Shown here: positions 44,186 to 53,369 of the stretch, in pieces
Layout: each line of letters opens with the position of its first letter
Numbering within the stretch: position 1 is the stretch's first letter
NCBI RefSeq assembly: GCF_003854895.1
Contig: NZ_CP033966.1
Location: 3,906,001-3,970,000 of the forward strand
Reading direction: 5' to 3'
DNA: 64,000 bases
DNA from: Pigmentiphaga sp. H8
Lineage (GTDB): Bacteria > Pseudomonadota > Gammaproteobacteria > Burkholderiales > Burkholderiaceae_B
Notes under the pieces: model-generated
Seen by the model: only the letters and a program-made list of their open reading frames with translations
Told to the model about the DNA's origin: nothing
The model's database searches: none
Program-made: the position numbers and the translations under genes

Positions 44186-45808
44186 ATGCTGCCGCTCTGG
44201 TATCGAAACGCCATCATCTATCAGGTCGACCCCAGCCTGTTCCGCGACGCCAACGGCGATGGCCTGGGCGACCTGGCAGGCGTCTCGGAGCGGCTGGAGT
44301 ATCTGCGTGGCCTGGGTGTCACCTGCCTGTGGCTGACGCCTTTCTATGGCTCGCCGTTCCGCGATGGCGGCTACGACGTCACCGACCATCTGGCGGTCGA
44401 TCCGCGCTTCGGCGCCCTGCCCGATTTCGTCGCGCTGATGGCCAAGGCCGAGGAACTCGGGCTGCGCGTGATCATCGACCTGGTGGTGCACCACACGTCC
44501 GACCGCCACCCGTGGTTCCAGGCCGCCCGCCGCGACCGGACATCGCGCTACCGCGACTACTACATCTGGGCCGACACCCCCGAGCCCACCGACGAGAAAC
44601 CGATCTTCCCCACCGTCGAAGACAGCGTCTGGACCTGGGACGAACAGGCCGGCCAGTACTACAAGCACATTTTCTATTCGCACGAACCCGACCTCGATCT
44701 GGGCAACCCGGAGGTCCGGCAAGAGGTCGAGCGCATCATGGACTTCTGGCTGCGGCTTGGCGTCTCGGGCTTTCGCGTGGATGCCGCCTCGCACATGATA
44801 GACAGCGCCCGCTCCTCCGATCCCGCCGACGACGGTTTCTGGCTGCTGGACGACATGCGCCGCTTCGTCTCCCGCAGGCGCGCCGACGCGGTGCTGCTGG
44901 GAGAAGTGGACGTGCCTCCGTGCCACTACGTCGACTACTTCGGCCGGGGCGACCGGCTGACGCTGGTGCTCAACTTCTGGCTGAACAACTACCTTTACCT
45001 GGCGCTGGCGCGCGGCAAGGCCGAACCGCTGCTGCGGGCGCTGGCTGGCCAGCCCGATCCGCCCGAAGGCGCGCAGTACGCGCTGTGGCTGCGCAATCAC
45101 GATGAACTGGACCTGGAGCGCCTGAGCGAGGACGAGCGCCGGGAAGTCATGGACTGTTTCGCGCCCGACCCCGACATGCGCATCTACCACCGCGGCATCC
45201 GGCGGCGCCTGCCCCCCATGCTGGGCGGCGACCAGCGGCGGCTGGCGCTGGTGCACGCGCTGCTGTTCTCCCTGCCGGGCACGCCCATCCTGCGCTATGG
45301 CGAGGAGATCGGCATGGGCGACGACCTGTCGTTGCCCGAACGGCTGGCGGTACGCACGGCCATGCAATGGTCGGACGAACCCGGGGCGGGCTTTTCAGCC
45401 GCGCGTCCCGAGCGGTTGGCGGTACCGCTGATCGACTCCGGCCCCTATGACTACCGGCACGTCAACGTCTATGCGCAATCGCTGGACGAGGACTCGCTGC
45501 TGACCCATACCGGCAAGATGATCCGCGCCCGGCTGGGCATGCGGGAGATAGGCGCGGGCCACTGCCGGCCCGCGGCCATCGAGTGTCCGCAGGTGCTGGC
45601 GCTGCGGCACGAGCTGGACGGCGTGGCGGTGCTGACGCTGGTCAACCTCGGGCCAGAGGAGGTGCAGTTCACCCTGCACGACGCCGACTGCCAGCACATG
45701 ACCGACGTGATGGCCGACGGCCCCTACGACGCGCCCTCGGGGCACCCGGTCCGGCTGCGGCTGCGCGGCTACGGCTACCGCTGGCTGCGTCCGCGCGTCG
45801 CGCTTTAG
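44186..45808 (+). CDS. GH13 trehalose synthase-like protein
   Basis: A 540-aa GH13 enzyme resembling trehalose synthase (maltose alpha-D-glucosyltransferase): LWYRNAIIYQVDPSLFRDANGDG, the nucleophile D199 (GFRVDA), the acid E240 (LLGEVDV) and D306 (RNHDEL). It may interconvert maltose and trehalose or transfer glucosyl units. It lacks a fused maltokinase. The coupled alpha-glucosidase upstream suggests a compatible-solute or storage-sugar function; exact specificity is inference. Confidence 0.85.
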   Translation: MLPLWYRNAIIYQVDPSLFRDANGDGLGDLAGVSERLEYLRGLGVTCLWLTPFYGSPFRDGGYDVTDHLAVDPRFGALPDFVALMAKAEELGLRVIIDLVVHHTSDRHPWFQAARRDRTSRYRDYYIWADTPEPTDEKPIFPTVEDSVWTWDEQAGQYYKHIFYSHEPDLDLGNPEVRQEVERIMDFWLRLGVSGFRVDAASHMIDSARSSDPADDGFWLLDDMRRFVSRRRADAVLLGEVDVPPCHYVDYFGRGDRLTLVLNFWLNNYLYLALARGKAEPLLRALAGQPDPPEGAQYALWLRNHDELDLERLSEDERREVMDCFAPDPDMRIYHRGIRRRLPPMLGGDQRRLALVHALLFSLPGTPILRYGEEIGMGDDLSLPERLAVRTAMQWSDEPGAGFSAARPERLAVPLIDSGPYDYRHVNVYAQSLDEDSLLTHTGKMIRARLGMREIGAGHCRPAAIECPQVLALRHELDGVAVLTLVNLGPEEVQFTLHDADCQHMTDVMADGPYDAPSGHPVRLRLRGYGYRWLRPRVAL

Positions 45809-45815
45809 CACGCCG

Positions 45816-46295
45816 CTATTTCCGCTTGATGACGCTGACGTTGCCGTCGGCCTCCAGATACAGCGCCTTCACGTCTTCGATCGATTCGATGCCCTGCTGC
45901 CGGTACTTGGCCTCGAGCTCCTCGTCGGTGATCGATTGGCGCCGCATGTTGTCGCGCAGCTTCCTGCCGTTGCGTATCAGCATGATCTTCTCCGGATCGA
46001 CGAAGCGGCGCATCCACGGGAAATGGAAGGCCAGGCGATCCAGGATCATGTTCCAGGCAACCAGCGTGCTCACCAGCAACGCCGCGTCGCCCACACTCTT
46101 GCCATCGCCTGCCATGCCGTTCTGGGCCGCGTCGGCCACGATCACGACCAGCAGTATGTCCGCGATCCCCATCGAGCCCACGTCGCGCCGGACGACGAAG
46201 CGGAACAACAGGAACAGCAGCCAATACATGGCCGTGCCGCGGACCAGGGTTTCCAGGGGAGATATTGAAAAGGCGAAGATTCCGGACCAGTCCAA
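45816..46295 (-). CDS. DUF421 (YetF-like) membrane protein
   Basis: A 159-aa DUF421 protein with two or three N-terminal helices (about 15-35, 42-62 and 70-85) and a small soluble C-terminal domain (PEKIMLIRNGRKLRDNMRRQ). The family occurs in spore formers and Proteobacteria and is linked to stress; its molecular role is unknown. It is convergent with the GH13 pair and closes the accessory stress block. Confidence 0.88.
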   Translation of the reverse strand: MDWSGIFAFSISPLETLVRGTAMYWLLFLLFRFVVRRDVGSMGIADILLVVIVADAAQNGMAGDGKSVGDAALLVSTLVAWNMILDRLAFHFPWMRRFVDPEKIMLIRNGRKLRDNMRRQSITDEELEAKYRQQGIESIEDVKALYLEADGNVSVIKRK

Positions 46296-46373
46296 GGCGC
46301 ATCCTCCGTGGCCACGACGGAAGGACGTTTCGCAAGAAGCGGACCTGGCGGGGAAAGAGAAAGGCGTGCGGGC

Positions 46374-46450
<77 letters not shown>

Positions 46451-46584
46451 CCCGAAGCGCGGAAGTTTACCACCATGCCGGCCCGCGGCCGCCCACCGGT
46501 TCCGGGCAAACACCTAGGCCCCCAAGAGAAGGATTTGCGACACAATGCAGCAGGCGCATGCGGCATAGCCTGATACGGGAAACC

Positions 46585-47358
46585 ATGAGCGACCTCATCC
46601 TCGAAACCCGGGACCTCAGCAAGGCCTTCAAGGGATTCGTCGCAGTCAAGGATGTGAACCTGCGCGTGGCGCGCGGCAGCATCCACGCCCTCATCGGGCC
46701 CAACGGCGCCGGCAAGACCACCTGCTTCAACCTGCTCACGAAATTCCTGACGCCCACTTCCGGGCGTATTTTCTTCAACGGCACCGACATCACCCGCGAG
46801 GCACCGGCCCAGGTCGCCCGGCGCGGAATCATCCGGTCGTTCCAGATATCCGCCATCTTCCCGCACCTGACTGCCCTGGAAAACGTCCGCATCGGGCTGC
46901 AACGGCGCGACGGCGGGACCTTCCGGTTCTGGCGCAGCGTCTCGCTGCTGGACCGCCTGAATCCCCGCGCCATGGAACTGCTGGACGAAGTGGGACTGGC
47001 CGAATTCGCCGCCACCCCGGCGGTGGAGCTGCCCTACGGACGCAAGCGCGCCCTGGAAATCGCCACCACGCTGGCCATGGAGCCCGAGCTGATGCTGCTG
47101 GACGAACCCACGCAGGGCATGGGCCACGAGGACGTGGACCGCGTCACGCAACTGATCAGAAAGGTCGGCGCGGGCCGCAGCATCCTGATGGTGGAGCACA
47201 ACATGAAGGTCGTGTCCTCCATCGCCAGCACCATCACGGTCCTGGCGCGCGGCATGGTGCTGGCCGAAGGCCCCTACGAAGCCGTGTCCCGCAACCCGGA
47301 AGTCATGCAGGCCTACATGGGCACGGTGGAAGGCGAGCTCCAGGGAGCCCACGCATGA
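46585..47358 (+). CDS. LIV-type ABC transporter ATP-binding protein (LivG-like)
   Basis: A 257-aa ABC ATPase of the branched-chain amino acid/urea class. Walker A is GPNGAGKTT, the family-specific RGIIRSFQISAIFPHLT follows, and Walker B is LMLLDEPTQGMG. The signature motif reads LPYGRKRALEI, as is common in LivG proteins, where it departs from LSGGQ. The ATG at 46585 starts the coherent domain. It overlaps the second ATPase by ATGA. This is the first of five cotranscribed genes. Confidence 0.93.
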   Translation: MSDLILETRDLSKAFKGFVAVKDVNLRVARGSIHALIGPNGAGKTTCFNLLTKFLTPTSGRIFFNGTDITREAPAQVARRGIIRSFQISAIFPHLTALENVRIGLQRRDGGTFRFWRSVSLLDRLNPRAMELLDEVGLAEFAATPAVELPYGRKRALEIATTLAMEPELMLLDEPTQGMGHEDVDRVTQLIRKVGAGRSILMVEHNMKVVSSIASTITVLARGMVLAEGPYEAVSRNPEVMQAYMGTVEGELQGAHA

Positions 47359-48068
47359 ACGGACCGGCGCTGCAAATCCGGGACCTGCATGCCTGGTATG
47401 GAGAATCGCACATCCTGCACGGCGTGGACCTGGACGTGGCGCGCGGGGAAGTCGTCACGCTGCTGGGCCGCAACGGCGCGGGCCGTACCACCACGCTGCG
47501 CGCCATCCTGGGCCTGACCGGCGCGCGCCGCGGATCGGTACGCATAGGCGGCGTGGAATCCATAGGCATGCCCACCCACCGCATCGCCCACCTGGGCGTG
47601 GGTTATTGCCCCGAGGAACGCGGCATCTTCGCCTCGCTGTCCTGCGAGGAAAACCTGATGCTGCCCCCTCCCCTGCGCGGCACCGGCGAACGGGCCATGT
47701 CGGTCGAGGAAATCTACGAGATGTTCCCCAACCTGCGCGAACGCCGGCATTCCCCCGGCACGCGGCTGTCCGGCGGCGAGCAGCAGATGCTGGCGGTGGC
47801 CCGGATACTGCGCACCGGCGCCGACCTCCTGCTGCTGGACGAGATCTCCGAAGGGCTGGCGCCCGTCATCGTACAGGCCCTGGCGCGCATGATCCTCGCC
47901 CTGAAGGCCCGCAACTACACCATCGTCATGGTGGAACAGAACTTCCGCTTCGCCGCGCCGCTGGCCGACCGCTTCTATGTCATGGAGCACGGCCGCATGA
48001 TCGAAGCCTTCGCATCGTCGGATCTGGCCGCCAAGCAGGGCACCCTGCACGAACTGCTTGGCGTATGA
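47355..48068 (+). CDS. LIV-type ABC transporter ATP-binding protein (LivF-like, Walker A Arg)
   Basis: A 237-aa ABC ATPase. Walker A reads GRNGAGRTT, so the invariant lysine is arginine (R44). Walker B is LLLLDEISEGLAP and the signature is LSGGEQQM, both normal. The substitution would weaken ATP binding in most P-loop proteins, although some LivF-like ATPases carry it. It is coupled to the LivG-like gene by an ATGA overlap and followed by the receptor gene. Confidence 0.92.
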   Translation: MNGPALQIRDLHAWYGESHILHGVDLDVARGEVVTLLGRNGAGRTTTLRAILGLTGARRGSVRIGGVESIGMPTHRIAHLGVGYCPEERGIFASLSCEENLMLPPPLRGTGERAMSVEEIYEMFPNLRERRHSPGTRLSGGEQQMLAVARILRTGADLLLLDEISEGLAPVIVQALARMILALKARNYTIVMVEQNFRFAAPLADRFYVMEHGRMIEAFASSDLAAKQGTLHELLGV

Positions 48069-48091
48069 GGAGTACCTCTTAGGAGACGCGC

Positions 48092-49315
48092 ATGAAGAAG
48101 CAAGCCCTTGCAGCGGCCATCACGGCCGGTTTGGTTCTGGGATCCACGGCGCCGACGTTGGCGCAAGCGCCGAAGATTTCCGGCGATGTCATCAAGATAG
48201 GTTTCATTACCGACGGGTCGAGCGTCTATGCCGACATCGACGGCCCGGCGGGGGCCGACGCCATCCGCATGGCCGTGGCCGACGCCGGCGGCCAGGTCAA
48301 CGGCAAGAAGATCGAGGTCCTGTACGCCGACCACCAGAACAAACCCGACATCGCCTCGGCCCGCGCCCGCGAATGGATAGACCAGCAGGGGCTGGACCTC
48401 CTGATAGGGGGCACCAATTCCTCGACCGCGCTGGCCATGGCCAAGGTCGCCACCGAAAAGAAGATTCCCTACGTCGTCATCGGCGCCGGCTCGTCGCGCC
48501 TGACCAATGAAGATTGCTCGCCCTACATCGTCCACTACGCCTACGACACCGTCGCGCTGGCGCGCGGTACCGGGTCGGCGGTGGTGGCCCAGGGCGGCAA
48601 GAGCTGGTTCTTCCTGACCGCCGACTATGCCTTCGGCCACTCGCTGGAAGCCGACACCAGCACGGTGGTCAAGGCCGCCGGCGGCACGGTAGTGGGATCG
48701 ATCCGCCATCCCCTCGCGGCTTCGGATTTCTCGTCCTTCCTGTTGCAGGCCCAGGCCTCGAAGGCGCAGATACTGGGCATGGCGAACGCGGGCGGCGATT
48801 TCATCAATGCCACCAAGGCGGCGGCGGAATTCGGCGTCACCAAGACCATGAAGATCGCCGGCCTGCTGGTGTTCATCAACGACATCCATACGCTGGGGCT
48901 GGCCGCCACGCAGGGGCTCTACCTGACCGACGGCTGGTACTGGGACCAGAGCAACGAATCGCGCGCCTGGGCTTCCAAGTTCGAACAAAAGCTCAAGCGC
49001 AAGCCGTCGTCGCTGCAGGCGGCCGACTACTCGGCCGCGTCTTTCTACCTCAAGGCGGTCAAGGCCACGGGCACCGACGATCCCGACACCATCATGAAAT
49101 GGTTCAAGTCGAACAAGATCAACGACATGTTCGCGCATGACGGCTACGTGCGCGCGGACGGCCGCATGATCTACGACATGTACCTGTTCCAGGTGAAGAC
49201 GCCCAAGGAATCCAAGGGCCCCTGGGACTACTACAAGGTGGCGCAGAAGCTGCCCGGCGACAAGGTCTATACCACCCCCGCCGAGTCCAAGTGCCCGCTG
49301 CTGAAGAAGTCATGA
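48092..49315 (+). CDS. LIV-type periplasmic substrate-binding protein
   Basis: A 407-aa receptor with a signal peptide (MKKQALAAAITAGLVLGSTA, cut near LAQA). It has the periplasmic binding fold of type I: IKIGFITDGSSVYADIDGP, then LIGGTNSSTALAMAKVA. The two lobes are complete. The ligand may be an amino acid, amide or aromatic acid; the family does not decide this. It is central in the operon, between the ATPases and the permeases. Confidence 0.93.
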   Translation: MKKQALAAAITAGLVLGSTAPTLAQAPKISGDVIKIGFITDGSSVYADIDGPAGADAIRMAVADAGGQVNGKKIEVLYADHQNKPDIASARAREWIDQQGLDLLIGGTNSSTALAMAKVATEKKIPYVVIGAGSSRLTNEDCSPYIVHYAYDTVALARGTGSAVVAQGGKSWFFLTADYAFGHSLEADTSTVVKAAGGTVVGSIRHPLAASDFSSFLLQAQASKAQILGMANAGGDFINATKAAAEFGVTKTMKIAGLLVFINDIHTLGLAATQGLYLTDGWYWDQSNESRAWASKFEQKLKRKPSSLQAADYSAASFYLKAVKATGTDDPDTIMKWFKSNKINDMFAHDGYVRADGRMIYDMYLFQVKTPKESKGPWDYYKVAQKLPGDKVYTTPAESKCPLLKKS

Positions 49316-50196
49316 CGATCTTCGGCGTCCCGCTGCAGGCGATGCTCGGGCAGTTGCTGCTCGGGCTCGTCAACGGCTCCTTCTACGCGGTGCTGTCGCT
49401 GGGGCTGGCCGTCATCTTCGGCCTGCTCAACGTCATCAATTTCGCGCACGGGGCCTTGTACATGGTTGGTGCCTTCCTGGCATGGCTGGGCCTGCAGTAC
49501 CTGGGACTCGGCTACTGGTGGATGCTGGTGCTGGCGCCGCTGGCGGTCGCCCTGCTGGGCATCGTGATCGAACGCACGATGCTGCGCTGGCTGTACAAGC
49601 TCGACCACGTGTACAGCCTGCTGCTGACCTTCGGCCTGACGCTGCTGATCGAGGGGCTGTTCCGCAGTTTCTACGGCGTCTCGGGGCAGTCCTATCCCGT
49701 GCCGGACCTGCTGCAGGGCGCCACCAACCTGGGCTTCATGATCCTGCCCAACTACCGCGCCTGGATCGTGCTGGCGTCGCTGGCTGTGTGCCTGGCGACC
49801 TGGTACGTGATCGAACGCACGCGCCTGGGCGCCTATCTGCGCGCGGGCACCGAGAACCCGCGGCTGGTGGAGGCCTTCGGCGTCAACGTCCCGCGCATGG
49901 TAACGCTGACCTACGCCTTCGGCGTGGCGCTGGCCGCCTTCGCGGGCGTGCTGGCGGCACCCGTGCAGCAGGTGTCGCCGCTGATGGGCTCGAACCTCAT
50001 CATCGTCGTCTTCGCGGTGGTGGTCATCGGCGGCATGGGGTCCATCATGGGCTCCATCCTGACCGGCCTGGGCCTGGGCGTGATCGAAGGCTTCACCAAG
50101 GTGTTCTATCCCGAGGCGTCGAACACCGTCGTCTTCGTGCTGATGGCCCTCGTGCTGCTCGCGCGGCCGGCCGGCCTGTTTGGAAAAGCCACATGA
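49312..50196 (+). CDS. LIV-type ABC transporter permease (LivH-like)
   Basis: A 294-aa membrane permease, about eight helices, beginning TIFGVPLQAMLGQLLLGLVNG and containing GLLNVINFAHGALYMVGA, the hallmark of LivH. The ATG at 49312 overlaps the receptor stop (ATGA). The stop overlaps the next permease the same way, so the whole cluster is translationally linked. Confidence 0.94.
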   Translation: MTIFGVPLQAMLGQLLLGLVNGSFYAVLSLGLAVIFGLLNVINFAHGALYMVGAFLAWLGLQYLGLGYWWMLVLAPLAVALLGIVIERTMLRWLYKLDHVYSLLLTFGLTLLIEGLFRSFYGVSGQSYPVPDLLQGATNLGFMILPNYRAWIVLASLAVCLATWYVIERTRLGAYLRAGTENPRLVEAFGVNVPRMVTLTYAFGVALAAFAGVLAAPVQQVSPLMGSNLIIVVFAVVVIGGMGSIMGSILTGLGLGVIEGFTKVFYPEASNTVVFVLMALVLLARPAGLFGKAT

Positions 50197-51182
50197 ACCG
50201 ACATCTCGCCGGCTGCCTGGCACTGGCGTTGGGGCTGGGCGTGCTGCCCTATCTCGGCGTCTATCCCATCTTCGCGATGAAGCTGATGTGCTACGCGCTG
50301 TTCGCCTGCGCGTTCAACCTGCTGCTGGGCTACACCGGGCTGCTGTCGTTCGGGCATGCCGCCTTCCTGGGCAGCGCGGCCTACGCCACCGGCTATGCGC
50401 TCAAGACCTGGGGGCTGCCCACCGAGCTGGGCATCCTGTTCGGCGTGGCGGTGGCGGCGGCGATCGGACTGGTCATGGGCGGGCTCGCCATCCGGCGCAG
50501 CGGCATCTATTTCGCGATGATCACGCTGGCCGTCGCGCAGATGCTCTACTTCTTCTACCTGCAGGCGCCTTTCACCGGCGGCGAGGACGGCCTGCAGGCC
50601 ATCCCGCGCGGCACGCTGCTGGGCCACATCGACCTGGGTAACGACATGGCGCTGTACTACGTCGTGCTGGCGATCTTCCTGTTCGGCGTCTTCCTGGTCT
50701 ACCGCACGGTTCAGTCGCCCTTCGGTCAGGTATTGAAAGCCATACGCGAGAACGAGGCGCGCGCCACCTCGCTGGGCTACGACGTCAACCGCTACAAGCT
50801 GCTGGCCTTCGTGCTGTCCGCCGCGCTGACCGGACTGGCGGGCGCGACGAAATCGGTGGTGTTCATCTCGGCCACGCTCAGCGACGTGGTCTGGCAGATG
50901 TCCGGGCTCGTCATTCTCATGACCCTGGTGGGCGGCATGGGCACCTTGACCGGCCCCATGGTGGGTGCGCTCATCATCGTCCTGGTCGAGAACAAGATAG
51001 GCGAATGGGGCAGCGCGCTGGCGAACACGACCGGCATCGCCTGGTTCGGCAGCCTGGGCGACGCGGTCACCATCGTCACGGGCCTGATCTTCGTCGTTTG
51101 CGTGCTGGCCTTCCGGCGCGGCATCGTGGGCGAGCTGGGCGCCTGGCTGGAGCGGCGCCGCACGCGGCCGGCGCGTTCCTAG
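50193..51182 (+). CDS. LIV-type ABC transporter permease (LivM-like)
   Basis: A 329-aa permease with about ten helices. FNLLLGYTGLLSFGHAAFLGS and IRENEARATSLGYDVNRYKL are family motifs, the latter being the cytoplasmic coupling loop. It is the last gene of the five-gene transporter. A weak hairpin (51182-51198) follows in the gap before the convergent topoisomerase gene. Confidence 0.94.
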   Translation: MNRHLAGCLALALGLGVLPYLGVYPIFAMKLMCYALFACAFNLLLGYTGLLSFGHAAFLGSAAYATGYALKTWGLPTELGILFGVAVAAAIGLVMGGLAIRRSGIYFAMITLAVAQMLYFFYLQAPFTGGEDGLQAIPRGTLLGHIDLGNDMALYYVVLAIFLFGVFLVYRTVQSPFGQVLKAIRENEARATSLGYDVNRYKLLAFVLSAALTGLAGATKSVVFISATLSDVVWQMSGLVILMTLVGGMGTLTGPMVGALIIVLVENKIGEWGSALANTTGIAWFGSLGDAVTIVTGLIFVVCVLAFRRGIVGELGAWLERRRTRPARS

Positions 51183-51191
51183 GGCTGTCGG

Positions 51192-52238
51192 TCAGCCCAG
51201 GCCGTCCAGGAACGCAAGCAGCCGCCGCTCGGCCGCGCTCAAGCCGCGGGGCCCGGAGGCGGGCCACGTCGCCGGCAGTGCGCCGCGCAGATAAGCGTCG
51301 ATGATGGCCGGATGGATGTAGCAGGCCCGGCACACCGCTGGCGTATTGGCCAGCCGCTGCGCCACCGCCTTCACCACCTCGGCCACGGCCTGACGCGCGG
51401 CCGCGCCTTCCTCGCTCGGCATGCCCCGCAGCCACTCCAGCGCCAGTACCGACCCCGCCCAGGTCCGGTAATGCTTGGCCGTGAAATCCCCGCGCCCCGC
51501 TTCGCGCAGGTAGGCGTTCACGGCGGACGAATCGATGCCGCGCGGCTGGCCTGCCTCGTCCTGGTAGTGGAACAGGGTCTGGCCGGGAATCTCCATGCAG
51601 CGGCGCACCACCCTCGCCACCCGTCGGTCGGCAATGGTGACGTCGTGCTCGATCCCGCTCTTGCCACGAAAGCGCAGCCGCAGGCGCGTGCCCGACAGCG
51701 ACGCGTGGCGCGGCCGCAGCGTCGTCAAGCCGAACGAGCGGTTCTGCCGGGCGTAGGCACGGTTGCCCACCCGCACCAGCGTCGCTTCGAGCAGGCGCAC
51801 CACCGCGGCCAGGACCTTTTCCTCGCCCAGTCCCGGGGCATCGAGCGCGCGCTGCACCCGGCGCCGGATACGCGGCAGCGCGCGGCCGAACTGCGCCAGT
51901 TGCCCATACTTGTCGGCGTCGCGCACCACCTGCCAGTGCGGGTGGTAGCGATACTGCTTGCGGCCGCGCGCGTCGCGGCCGGTGGCCTGGATGTGCCCCG
52001 CGGGATCCGGGCATATCCACACGTCGCCATAGGCCGGCGGAATGGCCAGCGCATCGATGCGGGCGATCTCCCTCGGGTCGCGGATGCGCTCGCCCTGCTG
52101 GTCCACGTATACGAACCGCCCCCGGAACCGCTTGCGGCCATACCCCGGGCGGGTATCGTCCACGTAGACCAGCTCGGGCGCGGCGCAGTCGGCGGCCAGC
52201 GCGGCCACGGCGGAGGCACAAGTATGGGTGAAGTCCAT
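51192..52238 (-). CDS. DNA topoisomerase IB
   Basis: A bacterial type IB topoisomerase, 348 aa, which relaxes supercoils through a 3'-phosphotyrosine. The N-terminal domain contains VYVDDTRPGYGRKRFRGRFVYVD in part, the catalytic domain DFTAKHYRTWAGS and R258, and the nucleophile is Y307 in CRACYIHP. The family is scattered among bacteria and generally accessory to the gyrase system. The gene diverges from the SMP-30 gene. Confidence 0.92.
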   Translation of the reverse strand: MDFTHTCASAVAALAADCAAPELVYVDDTRPGYGRKRFRGRFVYVDQQGERIRDPREIARIDALAIPPAYGDVWICPDPAGHIQATGRDARGRKQYRYHPHWQVVRDADKYGQLAQFGRALPRIRRRVQRALDAPGLGEEKVLAAVVRLLEATLVRVGNRAYARQNRSFGLTTLRPRHASLSGTRLRLRFRGKSGIEHDVTIADRRVARVVRRCMEIPGQTLFHYQDEAGQPRGIDSSAVNAYLREAGRGDFTAKHYRTWAGSVLALEWLRGMPSEEGAAARQAVAEVVKAVAQRLANTPAVCRACYIHPAIIDAYLRGALPATWPASGPRGLSAAERRLLAFLDGLG

Positions 52239-52430
52239 GGCCAGGGCCGAGCAGGCTTCGTGCCAGGCGCCCCGCGCGGGCGTTCCCGGGCAAGCGCTCG
52301 CCCGGAAATGAAAAATCTACTCGCCCCCGGCGCAGAAGCTGCCATCGCGGCGGACTGGCGGCCCGCGCCGCGATGGCCGACAATCGAAGCGTCCGGGCGC
52401 CTCCCGTTGCGCCCCGCTCCAGGAGGCACC

Positions 52431-53369
52431 ATGTGGCAAGCATCGCAGCGCTATCCCGACCCCGCCGTCCGCGCGTTCGACCCCCGGTTCGAGCAATACC
52501 GGCTGCCGTCGGCCGCGGTCGAGCGCCTGGCCACCGGCTGCCGCTGGAACGAAGGGCCGGTCTGGTTCGGCGACGGCCGCTACCTGCTGTGGAGCGACAT
52601 TCCGAATGACCGGGTCATGCGCTGGGACGAAATCAGCGGCGCGGTCAGCGTCTTCCGTTCGCCGTCCGGCCATGCCAACGGCATGACCCGCGACCGGCAG
52701 GGCCGCCTGGTCACCTGCGAGCATAGCGGCCGCCGGGTGAGCCGCACCGAACACGACGGCGCCGTCACCGTGCTGATGGACCGCCATGACGGCAAGCCGC
52801 TGAACTCGCCCAACGACGTCGTCGTCAAGTCCGACGGCACGGTCTGGTTCTCCGATCCGCCCTTCGGCATCGCCGGCTACTACCAGGGGCTTCCCGCCCG
52901 GCAGGAACTGCCTTCCAACCTCTATCGGTTCGACCCCGCGACCGGCATGGCCGAGGTCGTGGCCGGCGACATCGCCAGCCCCAACGGCCTGGCCTTCTCG
53001 CCCGACGAATCCGTGCTGTACGTGGTCGAGTCGCGCGCCAAACCGCGCCGCATCCTGGCCTTCGACGTCGCCGCGGACGGCAGGAAACTGGCCAACCGGC
53101 GCGCGGCGATCGATGCCGGACCCGGTACGCCCGACGGCCTGCGCGTGGACGTGGATGGCAACCTGTGGTGCGGTTGGGGCATGGGCAGCGACGAACTGGA
53201 CGGCGTGCGTGTGTTCGCGCCGGACGGCGAGGCCATCGGCCACATCGCGCTGCCGGAGCGCTGCGCCAACCTGTGCTTCGGCGGCCGGCACCGCAACCGC
53301 CTGTTCATGGCCGCCAGCACGTCCATCTACGCGCTGTACGTCAACACGCAGGGCGCAGCCGGCGGCTAG
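52431..53369 (+). CDS. SMP-30/gluconolactonase family protein
   Basis: A 312-aa six-bladed beta-propeller lactonase. Metal-site residues appear in NEGPVWF, LNSPNDVVV, SPNGLAFSPDES and TPDGLRVDVDG. It probably opens an aldonolactone such as gluconolactone. The ATG at 52431 has an AGGAGG site 6 bp upstream; longer in-frame readings are shadows of the topoisomerase gene. It overlaps the convergent EamA gene by 4 bp. Confidence 0.92.
   Translation: MWQASQRYPDPAVRAFDPRFEQYRLPSAAVERLATGCRWNEGPVWFGDGRYLLWSDIPNDRVMRWDEISGAVSVFRSPSGHANGMTRDRQGRLVTCEHSGRRVSRTEHDGAVTVLMDRHDGKPLNSPNDVVVKSDGTVWFSDPPFGIAGYYQGLPARQELPSNLYRFDPATGMAEVVAGDIASPNGLAFSPDESVLYVVESRAKPRRILAFDVAADGRKLANRRAAIDAGPGTPDGLRVDVDGNLWCGWGMGSDELDGVRVFAPDGEAIGHIALPERCANLCFGGRHRNRLFMAASTSIYALYVNTQGAAGG

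Noticed and set aside
43361..45367. 668-codon frame antisense to the GH13 pair
   Set aside because: No motif, Gln/Val/His-biased composition, and both GH13 genes are certain.
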